Source: Hydnum rufescens UP504
Taxonomy: Eukaryota; Basidiomycota; Agaricomycetes; Cantharellales; Hydnaceae
Reading direction: 5' to 3'
Assembly: GCA_014904985.1 (NCBI GenBank)
Contig: MU128911.1
Coordinates: 195,118 to 259,117, forward strand
DNA: 64,000 nucleotides
The position numbers were made by a program, and so were the translations under genes. This document shows positions 22,172 to 36,163 of this stretch, in pieces. Below the pieces are notes generated by a model. That model was not told the origin of the DNA, made no database searches, and saw only the letters and a program-made list of their open reading frames with translations. Position 1 is the stretch's first letter; every line of letters starts with the position of its first letter.

Positions 22172-23807
22172 GCAAACAACCGTCGAGCTGGATCACGATC
22201 GCGTTGCCAAATTATCGTACAAGGATATATATATCGTTGGAGGGCGTAATACGGTTGGGAAACCGTCGTAAAATTATACACATCACAATAAGGTACCCGC
22301 CCTGCCGAGTCGCTAGTTTGTTCTTGTCAAGGATGCTCTGGCGCGCGTTGTACTACTATTCCGACCTCGGATGCGACCGAGCGCGCGGGCAGTGTATCTC
22401 TGTGGTTGTGTACTGGATAGCCTGCGTTTGTTATTTATATTGCAATCTCGAGATGTTTTCTGTCCTGATCAACTCGAAGCCTTTTGGGGCTGGTTTACGA
22501 CGCCGACTACGGGTGAGCAAAGTTTTTGGGCACTTGAAATTCTATCGGTCAGCTCGCGGAGCTTGGACAACATCCCGCGCCGCACGGTACAGTTCTATTA
22601 TTACCCTTCATTTCAGCAAATCAGATCACCCCTCAGTTAGCTCCGTTCGCGCCTGCCGCCCTCGAGCCACTCAACACTACGTTGAATTCCAATCCAATTA
22701 TTGTTCAAGGCTCGTAAGACTGTCCCACCACCTAAATCCCAACTTGCGAGCCATGTGCAGGGCTTTCGCTTTTCCTTATCAATAAGTTCATCATGCTTGC
22801 CAAATCTCGTCTTTTTTATTTTTTTTTCAGAATTTTAACTGGGTGGACGTACGCGGGTACAATTTCCAGGCACTGACGAGTCCCTCAGAAACGTGAGGCG
22901 ATGGTGAAGCATACCTCGAACCTTCAAACCATGAAATTCCACGGTCACGCCAATTGGACTGAAATTACAGATTTCTGCATGAATTGTCAAGAGACTTGAC
23001 TTTCATATCCTGTTGGCTCCCCCGATCGAATGAGTTAGATTGGAATGACAAGGTGTTCCTGGTCGTGGTCCATCCACTCGGATCGACTCCTGTAACGCTG
23101 AGTCTAGACTTGACTTTGATTTCTGTTGACCTCCACCGATCTAGGGCTCATTGTGAGGGTCGATAATAATGGGATGGAGAATGTGTGACCTCCTTCTGCC
23201 TTCCTAAACAAGTCATCCCACCATATTGTTCTCATCCTCTCGATTTGGTCTAGCCCTCCCAATTACGGTATCGCCCATGCCTTTGTCCTAATTGACTTGA
23301 AGGACCTCCCCTCCCAAGCTTCGCCCGCAAAGGTACACTATACAGAGGCGACCGTATATACACCTTGTATTTATTGACTATTTTATCCTATTTTTGATCC
23401 TTGAATTATAGATGGCCCTTGAGAATCCAGCAAGGTCGTGTGAAAGTCCATGCGTCGCTAAAGCGGATGCTAACGGTCAAAAACCTCCTCCGCCCTTTCT
23501 CCCCTCTGCGTCTTAGTAGCTCGCCCGTTTCTCCTCGCTTACGACCATCTACGACCTTAAGACCGGTTCTACGCACACGAAACGCCCCTCTTGCAATCAA
23601 GAGGCCTCTCCCACTCTGCTTATTTTTGACGTACGTCTCGTGCTCAACGTGTGTGCCGCACCTCATGCCTGCCCCTCCCTTCCCCTCCCCCCTTCTTCTC
23701 TAGCCTGCAGGCGTCCACCGCCTGTATAGATTCAGCCTTACGCCCCTCGTCCCCCCAAACATTTATCCATCATTCTCGTCACAACTAAACCACCCGCCGC
23801 GGGCGCC
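22172..23807. other. Long intergenic region with an imperfect duplication
   Basis: No gene is supported in these 1.6 kb. The 205-codon plus-strand frame at 22168-22785 has no motif and a composition unlike the neighbouring genes. Two diverged copies of a segment beginning AGACTTGACTTT lie at 22992-23035 and 23106-23145; both contain CTGTTGrCyTCCmCCGATC. The last 400 bp, rich in C and T, are probably the promoter and leader of the Ras-like gene. Confidence 0.5.
22992..23145 (+). repeat. Imperfect direct repeat, two units
   Basis: Unit one starts at 22992 and unit two at 23106. They share AGACTTGACTTT and the following CTGTTG/CTCC/CCGATC blocks with a few substitutions and one short indel. Spacing is about 114 bp. 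Confidence 0.55.
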
Positions 23808-24758
23808 ATGGACCGATGGCGGGTCGCTATCCTTGGCGATGGGGCTGTCGGTAAAACTGCTTTGGCTGTGCAGGTGCACTCTTTATCTCTTGCTCCGTTC
23901 CGCGATCCAAACTCATCTCTATCGTTTTCTTATCTTTCATCAAGTTCACGATGAATGCTTTCGTAGGTGAGGGACCCATCTCCTTGTATTCTTAAAAAAA
24001 AGCTGACTCCACCCATCAATTGCCTGACAGAGGTAGCCTTCCCACCTTTTATAGTAGCTCCCCGATATGTCACTGATCGTGAAAATAGACATATGATCCC
24101 ACGATAGAAGATTCATACCGCAAACAGATTGTAGTTGACGAGCAAATGTGTTTTATCGAAGTTATTGACACCGCCGGTCAAGGCAGGTATTATGGCTCTT
24201 TTAACAGGATTTCATAGCTAATATAGTCTGGTCTGTAGAGGAATATGCTACACTGCGGGATCAATGGGTCCGGTTCGTGTATTTCCTACTCGCTTCCCTT
24301 GACTCCCCCCCCTGACGTCTTCACATTACAGGGAGGGCCAGGGGTTTATTTTGGTGTATTCCGTCACCTCTCGCCGCACATTTGAACGACTCGACCTATT
24401 CTTTCAATCGATGCGTCGCGTAAAACGCGCGCAACCAATTTTCATGCTCGTCGGGAATAAGATTGACCAGAACGCACGGCAAGTCTCTTTCCAAGAGGGG
24501 AAGAGTGCTGCGGACCGTTTCGGGTGTGAGTTCGTGGAAACGAGCGCGAAGACTGCGTACCAGGTGGATCGGGCATTCACGGATCTCGTACGAACTCTGC
24601 GACGACAGCGTGAAGGTGGCAGCTCGCTGCCGATGACGACCCAATTATCCCCTCCTAACCCGATGCCCTATCCTACAGTGGACGCTGGAATGCGATCAAA
24701 CAAACAAAAAAGGCGCCCCAAGAAAGGCGGTGGACCCAACAAGTGTATTATCTCCTGA
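23808..24758 (+). CDS. Ras-like small GTPase with CAAX box
   Basis: This is a membrane-anchored molecular switch of the Ras subfamily. The spliced protein begins [20 protein letters not shown] (P-loop GDGAVGKT). It then has the effector/switch I region [14 protein letters not shown], switch II with [20 protein letters not shown], the G4 motif GNKIDQN and the G5 motif [12 protein letters not shown]. The hypervariable tail is basic ([12 protein letters not shown]) and ends in the prenylation motif CIIS. Four short introns split the region up to switch II; the rest is one exon. The Gln of DTAGQ is present. It is not an exact match to the canonical Ras1, Ras2 or Rsr1 proteins, so I give no symbol. 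A role in polarity or morphogenesis is possible but inferred. Confidence 0.9.
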
Positions 24759-25022
24759 TGCCCCTTTTTCTTTCTTCCTCTCCTCACTTTTTCCTGTTCC
24801 TCCACTTTTTCCATCTGTTCTTCTCTGCACTAGGTACCCGTTCGTTGCCGCTTCTTGCTCGTTGTTAGACCATTGGTACACCCAAAAAGCGCGCTGCGCA
24901 CGTAGACAATCTCCCCCACCTGTACCTGTTGATATCTTGCACTCTTGCACCCCCTCTGTACATACTCTACGGACGATTTGGATCACTATCGCGTGACACA
25001 CTTCCGAACTTGGGAATCTGCG

Positions 25023-27432
25023 ATGAAATTGACTGACCGTCTGCAACAGTGGGGTGCCCCTCATCCCTTCTTCACCTTTGAGTTCTTCCCCCCTCGCACA
25101 GACCAGGTATTGTTCGAGCTTATTTTCCTATACTTCTCTCATCGCCAGCATCTTAGGGCTTCGAGAATCTCCTCAGCCGCATAGCGCGTCTGGCCCCACT
25201 TGGCCCCCTTGCTATCACTATTACCTGGGGCGCCGGGGGCTCCACAAAAGACAGAAGTTTAGATCTTGCAGGCTTCAGTCAAGTAGAACATGGGATTGAT
25301 ACTGTGCTTCACTTAACATGCACCAACATGGTGCAAGGCACCGTAGACGATGCCTTGCGGGTAAGTAGGCCTTGCCTCAGTGCTCCTTGGGCCTCATTAA
25401 GCGTTCTGACGACTTAGAGTGCGAAAGAGCGCGGAATTCAAAATGTTCTCGCTCTCAGAGGAGGTAATCCAGTCTTTTTCTCCAACGAGCACGTATCCAT
25501 GTTATATTTCTATTCCAGATCCCCCTCGAGGTTCGGAATACTGGATTCCCACTGATCCTCGCTTTGTACACGCGTCCGATCTCGTTGCGTATATTCGATC
25601 CCATCCAGAGTTCGGCTCTCACTTTTGCATCGGAGTAGCGGGTAACAAGCATCGTTGTTCGCATATGTGTCATACATTCATCCTCATTGTCGTGCACCTT
25701 TTCTAGCATATCCCGATGGTCATACAGATTCGAAATCGTCTGAACTCGACTTCCAGCACCTCCGCACCAAGGTCGAAGCGGGCGCTGACTTTATTGTAAC
25801 CCAGCTATTTTATGACGTCGATAATTTTCTCGACTGGCAGAAAAAGGTCAGAGCGATGGGTATGGTCCTTTATACTGCATCTAAATTCTGCGAACATCGT
25901 TGACGATCCCTCGTCGGCAGGCATCACCATCCCGATCATTCCCGGGGTCGCCCCCATACAGAGCTACGCTTCATTTGCGCGCATGTCAAAGCTTTGTGGC
26001 ACCCGAGTGCCCCCCGCGGTCGTAGCTGCACTTGCCCCAATCAAGGCATGCGGTCTCCATCAGTTCCTACCATAACCCGTGTGCGCAAACTAATCCTGAG
26101 CATGTATTATAGAACGACGATCAGAAGGTGAAAGATTATGGAGTTGAACTCGCCATCGAAACCTGCAGGCGTCTGACTACAGAAGGCGGCCTTGGTGGTG
26201 TGCATTTTTGCACATTGAATCTTGAGAAGGGCGTCCGCCGTGTCCTCGAAGGTCTCGGCTGGTCCCATCAGAGCGTACAGGTGGTCAATAAGATCATCCA
26301 GGTGTGTTGGCCCATTGATGACCGAAGAACCTGTTGCTGATGGCTCCCCGGTCCTAGGAATCGCCCTCAGATACAGATAATTCTCACATACCCCCAGATC
26401 TCGTTATCACGGCATCAGAAGCAAGCCATCTTGTTGAACGACCGACCACCCCACGTTCAGAAACGGGGAGCATTGCCCCCGAACCAGCCACTGCTAGTCG
26501 AGGGACATGGGATGACTTCCCTAACGGTCGTTTCGGCGATCCGAACAGTCCAGCATTTGGTGCTTTAAACCCTTGGGATGGAGGCGGCCTTTCCGTTTCG
26601 GTGCGTTTCATGGCAATTTTGACAAAACGAGGCCCAAACTAAACAGTTCCCCTGCCAGCCAGAGGACGGGATCGCTCAGTGGGGTCATCCCAAAAGTATA
26701 CCCCACCTTCAAAATCTCTTTCTTTCGTATCTCAATTCCAAGATACCGACAACCCCATTCTCTCCTGAAACGCTTTCTGCAGAGTCATCGTCTATCCTAC
26801 CGCACTTGCTCCAACTGACCCGAAGAAACTGGTGGACAGTTGCCTCTCAGCCGGCCGTCGATGCCTCGCCTTCGAGCGATCCCATCGTCGGTTGGGGTCC
26901 TAGAGGTGGATATGTATTTCAGAAAGCCTTTGTTGAGTTTTTTTGCGACAAGAGCGGGGTCGAATGGCTGCGAAAACGCGTACAGGAGCGTGACTCCGCA
27001 TTGATCACGTACTATGCTGCAAATGCCAAGGTAACCCTAGTATGAATCTTACTTCCCGACACGATCATGCTGACGGTCGGGGCAGGGGGATCTGTTAAGC
27101 AACGTCTCGGAGGAGACGCGGAATGCCGTCACTTGGGGAGTATTCCCTGGCCAGGAGATCGCGCAGCCTACTGTAATTGAGCGCGATTCCTTTTTGGCAT
27201 GGAAAGTGAGTCTCATCGATTCTCTGGTAATGTATTGTTCTCAAAAAACTACATCGACTCCGTACAGACCGAAGCTTTTGCGACCTGGGCACAGTGGGCT
27301 GTATTTTATCCTCCCTATTCCGAGGAACGCAGGCTGTTGGAAAATGTGAGGAATGAACGTTGGCTTGTAAGTGTCGTCCATCACGACTTCAAGTCCCCCG
27401 AGGCATTGTGGACGTTCCTAAGTGAAGAGTGA
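25023..27432 (+). CDS. MET13: Methylenetetrahydrofolate reductase
   Basis: The enzyme reduces 5,10-methylene-THF to 5-methyl-THF using FAD and NAD(P)H and feeds methionine synthesis in the cytosol. The N-terminal TIM-barrel domain is clear: MKLTDRLQQWGAPHPFFTFE then FFPPRT, ITITWGAGGSTKDRSLDLAG, THLTC-type HLTCTNM, NVLALRGDPPRG, and TKVEAGADFIVTQLFYDVDN. The adenosylmethionine-binding regulatory domain follows: PNGRFGDPNSPAFGALNPWD, EDGIAQWGHPKS, IVGWGPRGGYVFQKAFVEFF and WGVFPGQEIAQPTVIERDSF. It ends HHDFKSPEALWTFLSEE. About nine introns are needed, all short. Fungi carry two paralogues (MET12 and MET13); the symbol is given for the reaction and which paralogue this is remains unsure. Confidence 0.92.
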
Positions 27433-27470
27433 TGTTCCATAATACAACTACGAGTACAATTTAAATCTCA

Positions 27471-28172
27471 TCAATTACACGGGGACGGTAATTCTCTCGG
27501 ATCGACTATGAAGTTTGAGCCGTCAAATTCGCCCGTATCGTCAAATGGCGCATCCATATCATCTTCATCGAGGTCTTCCATTCCATCGTCAAGATCTTCC
27601 TCGTCCTCATCCTCGTCCTCATCGTTATCATCCCCATCATCTCAGCGTCAGCACCGTCATCATCTCCAGCATCCGCCCCGTTCTCTCCCTCGTTGTCGGA
27701 GTTATTTACGGCTGACATGGATCCTTCTGATGAACTTGCTGAATCCAGATTCGCCTATAACAACAACAATAATAATAATAATAAAATGTGCGGTATCAAT
27801 CCGTGCGCAAGAGTTTAAAGTGTATTATGACAGACGTCTGCACGTTCTTCCTGAGCCGTAGCAGTCTTGCCCAGAGGGATGTAAAATTCAAGGCCGCGCT
27901 CTTTAATGCGATGCAGCTTCGCGTTTCCGAAAAGATTTTTCAAAGTGAGTGCAAGAACAAATGACAATAATATCAGTCAAGCAAATTTATCCTTACCACA
28001 TCGTCGACTTCTTCCTCTTCCTCGCTGAGGTCTCCAGTTTCGGTGTACAAATTTCGGCGTTCGGTAAGACGGACCTTGCGCCGCTTCGGGGAGGTATTGC
28101 ATGAGATTGGGGAGGAGGGGGCGGTAGAAGGGGGAAGTGGGGCATGTCAGGTATGAGCGTCAGGTGCGACAT
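27471..28172 (-). CDS. APC15/Mnd2-like acidic subunit of the anaphase-promoting complex (tentative)
   Basis: Joining five minus-strand exons in phase gives a protein of about 145 residues that starts MSHLTLIPDMPHFPLLPPPP. It continues GASEEEEEVDDV, LHRIKERGLEFYIPLGKTAT and AQEERADANLDSASSSEGSM, then a Glu/Asp-rich tail (DDDDLDDGMEDLDEDDMDAP) and ends VDPRELPSPCN. Animal APC15 has the same small size and plan: a short N-terminus, a helix with an xIPIGK-like motif, then a long acidic tail. The identification rests on that resemblance only. The third intron contains an (AAT/CAA)n microsatellite, and the last (27596-27654, 59 nt) is needed for the acidic tail. It is divergent from MCM7, another cell-cycle gene. 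Confidence 0.5.
27756..27785 (+). repeat. (CAA)n(TAA)n microsatellite
   Basis: A run of CAA triplets passes into AAT/TAA triplets. It lies inside a predicted intron of the APC15-like gene, where on the minus strand it makes the T-rich tract just before the acceptor. Confidence 0.8.
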
Positions 28173-28257
28173 ATTATCATCTGGATTCTGGAGTAATAAT
28201 TTCCAAGTCGAGGGCCGGTCGAAACGCGAACCGGCAAGTGCCGTTCATTGAACTAGC
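28173..28257. promoter_or_regulatory. Bidirectional intergenic region APC15-like / MCM7
   Basis: Eighty-five bp separate two divergent start codons. I see no MCB (ACGCGT) box; CGAAACGCGAA near 28219 is the nearest GC-rich cell-cycle-like (SCB-like) motif. Confidence 0.45.
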
Positions 28258-31014
<2,757 letters not shown>

Positions 31015-31140
31015 GGATCTGATCTTTCAGTCTGGGTATGCCGCGATTGCTTGGGTTGTGGATGAATATAATTATTCCAGGCAGATATATAATACGATCC
31101 ATGTATGTAGGTTTACAATGGCAGGGCGAGGTGCACTGCT

Positions 31141-34100
31141 TCACCAGAATATACACCGGTCCCTCGGGTTAAGCTGGAATGGAAGGTTGTCAGTAGTACC
31201 CTGGCGATATTCTGGAACTAGCCACTAGACCTTGGAATTGGCTGGGCAGTTGAACGTTTTAGCAAAGTCGGGATATTGCTCAAGGTGCCATGAACTCGAT
31301 AGATTGCAGGCGAATGCGGATCGGTTCGCACCTGAAGAACATCCGCGCTTGGAGAGGATCGCGTAGCCCAGATACGGGCGAAGGAAATGAAAAATAGCTG
31401 TTCTCTAGTGAAGTCTTCTAATCCCGGCAGCAGGAAATCGGTTGTTGCGTTGATGTGGGACTTCCATGCTCGCCAACTATGAATGAGTCCCGAATCTCCA
31501 ATGTTCTCTCCAGAAGTTAGATTTCCCTGCGAATTTTGGAGAATAAGCAATACACAATTACAATGAGATTCATAATGCCATACATTGACACGTTCTTGAT
31601 GCCCTTTTCCATCGTCGACCGTGTACCTGGAATACTGATTTGCCAAGCACTCCTTGCGGAGATCAAAGTGCTCGCTGGTTGAGTTGGACCACCACGATTC
31701 AAGTTTGCCATCCTGATTATACAATCGTCCGGCGGAATCGAACGCGTGCTATTCGAGAGATTAAGTCAAGTGTGAATGATGAGAATCGGGCCAGCGTACT
31801 GTTAGCTCGTGGGCAGCCACGGCTCCAATCGCCCCATACGACACGTAGAGCGGCCTATCAGAGTGATGAACCGCATTAGCCTTCACACGTTTTCCGAATA
31901 TGTAGCATGATGCACAAACCAGTCTTCCTTGAAAAAAGGTGGTTGCAAAATTCCGGCTGGGAACACAATCTAAAGACAGCTTGAATGAGTATTTACAAGG
32001 GAAGTGCAATCGGCGGACCTCATTTGCGGGTGGCTCGTAGTATGCATTAACTTCAGCAGGAACCATTTCCCATACATTTCTGTCACGCTGTTTCCCCAGC
32101 GTATTCCACTTCTTAATTTGAGTACTGACCCTGATGAATAGGCTGAGTTCCTGGACATAGCAAGGAAGACAAGGCCGCACCTCGCACTGAGAATATTACC
32201 TGCATACAGTTAATCTCTCAATTCGCAAATAGGGTGGTGGTATGGCTTATGGCGTACCGAAGAAGTCACGGGGCTCAACCCTTACTTTGGAATAGTATCT
32301 TAACAAGGAAACCGTATTCTCGACATTCGGCGAAGCGACGGGGTAACCGACCTTGATTCGAAGGGCTGACGCCTGCAAATAGGGGATACATAAGGAACTG
32401 ATAATTAAATGCCGACAAACGTGCCTTCTCAGCGGCTGCAGCAGCCGAGCTCTTATCCATCCATTTAAGGCCAGGCAGAGCGCTATTGAATGCCCCAACG
32501 ATATCTTTAATGAGGTCCGTTGCCTTTGCGCGGGAACTACCACCTGCGACAAATCGATACTGATGTGCTCTTTGGAAGGAAAGCGTGGATCCCACATACT
32601 GAACGCCTCTTGCACGAAAAAGTGACCCGTCAGAAAGCCGAGACTCTCTTCGACACGCGCTAAGCACCACTCCTCGCGGTCAATTGGCGTTCCTCTTTTT
32701 ATTCCGTGTAGAAGTTGGTTGAATTCATTTACAACCTTCCAGGGGAAGGTGTTGGGCCCCAAATAAGGGGATAATTGTAACGCAGCCTGCGTCACAAGGT
32801 AAGCCTGAGAGGGGGGAATAGATGAGTAAGGAAAAAGAAAGGAAACAATGGGTACCACTCAACTTGAATGACTTCTGGATCAGTCTCTTCTATGAGAAGA
32901 AGCAAGTCCCGAACATATGGAGGATACGTGACTATGACATTCTCAGGGAAATGCCGAGGCGCAAATGACGAGGCATATCCGGGAAAATCCATATAGGTCA
33001 TGTAGCGGGTCAAATTCTCTAACGGTTGGGGATTATATGTCGCTAGAGGATCAACAAGAAGCATGTCCCTGTGGTACAGATATAGGTCATCGCGTTTTAT
33101 AAACATACGAACATCTTACATGTCAGCGCCAAACTGTGATAGATTCCTCTCGAACGCAACGATCTGAGGGCTAAGCCTATGGGAGAGACGACTCAGTATG
33201 GTCCATGGACCGAAAATTATGGAGCAGACCTGTCGGCCCTTGCAGTTCTATTCTCTGGAGGTGGGTCCGATGGCCAGGGCCAAGGGAAGGGCCACGCCCT
33301 AGCTTCTTCGGCCTCTTGATCCTGATCGTATAACAGGTCTCTGATAACTGAAGTGTAGGCAACTAATACCTCCGCATCGTTGTAATATTCCTATCACGGC
33401 AGTGGTTGGGGATGATAATGCGTTACGTCGGACGAGTAACGAACCTTGGACGGAAGACCGAGAGGACTTTGACTAAACCACAAAGTCATGAAATTCGGGT
33501 CTACACCAATATCCCCTTCAATATCAAGGGAGAACAGGATGCTGAGATCTATGCGGGGGTGTCAATCGTGAAAAAGATAGGCGGTAAAGACAGCTCGGCA
33601 CCTAGAGAATGAAGATAAGCTAGCACGGCAGTCAGATCATGCTCATATGTCGAATCGGAAATGGGCAGTTGACGATGTAATTTCGGTGGTGTCATCGATG
33701 GAATAGGAAACAGGGTCCGTATTTTCCGTACGACGGCTCGCAGCGGCTCAGAACCAACCTCGTCCAATACACTATCATCCAAGCATGACGAAAAGAAATG
33801 TTTGAGCTTGACCAACGCCTTCATACCGATTAGACATTGTTCGACGTAGATCAAGAGGCCAACAATCTCACTTGTGTTTCAGCAGAAGAAGAAGGTGGAA
33901 CATAAGAGCGCTGAAATATGCCTCTGATTAGGCGACCATTTGCCTGAGTTACCTGGTCGAATGTGGTATATCGGGATTTCCCTGGAGGCAGGGGGTTTTT
34001 GGCCACCCACCCCCCATCTATGATTAAGTTGAGACTCAGCTGCAGAACATGTCCACATAAAAGTGGGTACGCATACTAGCAAATTCATAGAAGTCTTCGC

Positions 34101-34573
34101 AAGGATCTGCTGTCATGTTCATGCTGCCTAACACATCCGCTGCGAGGATCACACATTCTGGTGTTGTGCAAGTTTTCTGAAGGCGCATTGTGCACTCCGT
34201 TATACTTTACTCGCGAAAAAGCAGAGACCTAACTGACAATCAATGGAAGGGGCGCCGGTGTGGGTTCCACTACCATTGTGGTAGTTGACACAATAGTTCG
34301 AGTGGACGTAACGAGCTTCGTCGTAGTGAGAAATTCGGTCACTGTCGTTTCACTCGGTACCTCAGAGAGGCGTTGCTCTGTTCCGGCAAATAGCCCGATA
34401 AAAACAGAAGACAGCAGGAGTAGAAACAAGCATAGAGCTAGGAGCAACTTCGAGAGAGCAGAAAGGGGTTCATTCAATAATCGCGACACAAAATCATTTA
34501 GGACACTGGGGGGTGTCGTGGCATCCTGAGCTTCCTCTGAAGCGAGAAGAGGTGCAGACTCTGAATCTGTCAT
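31141..34573 (-). CDS. M13 family zinc metallopeptidase (neprilysin / endothelin-converting-enzyme type)
   Basis: This is a type II membrane endopeptidase with its catalytic domain facing outward or lumenal. The N-terminus is MTDSESAPLLASEEAQDATT, with one membrane anchor (LSKLLLALCLFLLLLSSVFI). The ectodomain begins with the hallmark CTTPECVILAADVLGSM then ADPCEDFYEFANGGW. Central segments include NPQPLENLTRYMTYMDF. The zinc site HELTH is split by an intron (31749-31799) exactly between T and the second His. The third ligand lies in GENIGDSGLIHSWRAWK, where most relatives have ENxADxGG. A final intron (31174-31230) is needed to reach the conserved end KTFNCPANSK plus LNPRDRCIFW, the M13 CxxW motif. 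Without it the protein stops at SKV. Many introns. Divergent from MSS51. Confidence 0.9.
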
Positions 34574-34617
34574 GGCCAGAGCTGTGGCTTCGGCTATTGC
34601 CGTTGCTTGTTTAGGCC
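34574..34617. promoter_or_regulatory. Bidirectional intergenic region M13 peptidase / MSS51
   Basis: Only 44 bp lie between the two ATG codons, the tightest divergent pair in the window. The two transcripts must share promoter sequence or overlap at their 5' ends. Confidence 0.5.
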
Positions 34618-36163
34618 ATGCTACGCCAAACCATCTGGAAGCGGACGATCCCTCTGAATAATTTCAATAAATCGTCACGCACTGTTTTTGGATTCTCCCT
34701 AAGAGCGAAGCCTCCGCAGAGCCCAAAAGAACATCCCATTCTCTCTCAAGATGATATCTTCCATCCTTTTTCGCGTTCTCCGGTCCAAGCTATTCGTGAG
34801 CGGGGCGAGCGAATTCGGTCCCTTGCACCATGTCCGGTTTGTCTAGACGTCTATGAAGAGCGGAGACCAGTGCAATTCGAATGTCCAGACTGTGGGTGGC
34901 CAACCCACGCAACCCAATTCCACTGGGAAGGAGATAAAGAACACAGCAAGTATTGTTCTCGTCTGCGGGAAGCTAACGAGGACGAGCATGACTTAAGGAG
35001 CGGGAGGCCATTAACAGAATTTACACTGCCCCGTGCGTTGCAGTATTCTGGTAATGCCAACTTTACTCAGGATTTTGGTGATAGGCGAGCAAGGATACGA
35101 AGAAACCGTGTCATTTGCCAATTGGGACATTTATTGGTTCACTAGAAACCATCCTTCAATTGATTCGGAAAGATCACGGCGACATCTCACAAAATTGCTC
35201 ACGTATCCAACCACTATTTCGTCGGTTTTGCACGAATTCAGTGGTCTTACAATGAGAAATCAACGGGTGACCCCAGAGGGCGCTAGATCATTAGCAGGTG
35301 TGTCTTGTGCCGGCGATCGGAAAATAGGACTTGTTTGATTTGAACGTGATTTAGCGCTCCGGACCACTCTTCACCAATCCCCTCCAAAGAACGAGGAAGA
35401 GGACGATCGCCGGAAGATTCGTATATTTATCCTCGGAGCACGAGCCGAGTCTTCACTACCTCCCCATGTGTGGCAACAATTGCCTTATCTCTTTCCCGGA
35501 TGCCGCTTTCATCTATTCTTTATTGGTCCGCAAGTCTCCCTACCCTCTTCCAAGTCTCCTTCCCTAGAGGCAACAGGAGGGACGGGAGCAGTGTCGCCTG
35601 CGTCTGGACAACCCTCACAGCCAATGGTATATGAGCCCCCGACGCCGCGCACCAACCTGGGAACCTCAACGACACGTGACAAGGAAGTGTACTATGGCGT
35701 GCCCTCGTATACTACCGCGGTCTCGTCCTCTCTGTCCATAACTTCACTTCGGGCGACATACTCGGAGGTGCACGCACAGTTTGGCGAAATGGATCCTTTT
35801 CAAGATGTGTTCTTTGCCTTTAGTCCTGGCTTTGGGTTTCCTTCGCCGACCTCGCCACACCTTAACCAGATTCAGTCACCAGCAGAATGGGGACCAGTGG
35901 TTCCCGTTATTTTGAAATCCAAGTGTCCCCTTTTCGTTACCGGCTTTTCACCCACGGACGTCGAGCGGGACGTTCGATCTTTAGACGGAGTAGAGGGTGT
36001 GTCCGGGGAGTTTGACTGGATTGTCACACCAGGTCCTAATGCATTTGGAAGTGAGAAGTGGGAGGTGGCTGACTTTGACCCTCGAGTAATGGTCAAGATC
36101 AATTGGGGTATTTGGGGTATTCGTGGGAAGAGACGTGAAGTACGAGACATGGGATTCGATTAA
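34618..36163 (+). CDS. MSS51: MSS51-like mitochondrial COX1 translational activator
   Basis: MSS51 couples translation of mitochondrial COX1 mRNA to cytochrome c oxidase assembly in the matrix. The N-terminus is basic and hydroxylated (MLRQTIWKRTIPLNNFNKSS), as expected of a presequence. The Mss51/MYND-like zinc region follows: RIRSLAPCPVCLDVYEERRP, FECPDCGWPTHATQFHWEGD and HSKYCSRLREANEDEHDLRS. The core domain has FANWDIYWFTRNHPSIDSER then SRRHLTKLLTYPTTISSVLH, LTPEG-like VTPEGARSLA, and IFILGARAESSLPPHVWQQL. A family-typical ending with SPAEWGPVVPVILKSKCPLF and VTGFSPTDVERDV follows. Four short introns. The conserved Cys/His set of the finger is intact. Confidence 0.88.

Noticed and set aside
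22168..22785. 205-codon plus-strand open frame as a gene
   Set aside because: No motif, no plausible start context, and biased composition; looks like chance.
23401..23703. 100-codon plus-strand frame before the Ras-like gene
   Set aside because: Ser/Pro/Leu-rich with no motif; lies in the C/T-rich promoter or leader of the Ras gene.
27508..27861. Plus-strand Ser-rich frame over the APC15-like gene
   Set aside because: Antisense of GAT/GAG (Asp/Glu) codons gives artificial Ser/His runs.
28173..28257. MCB box (ACGCGT) in the MCM7 promoter
   Set aside because: The exact motif is absent; only a weak CGAAACGCGAA-like sequence is present.
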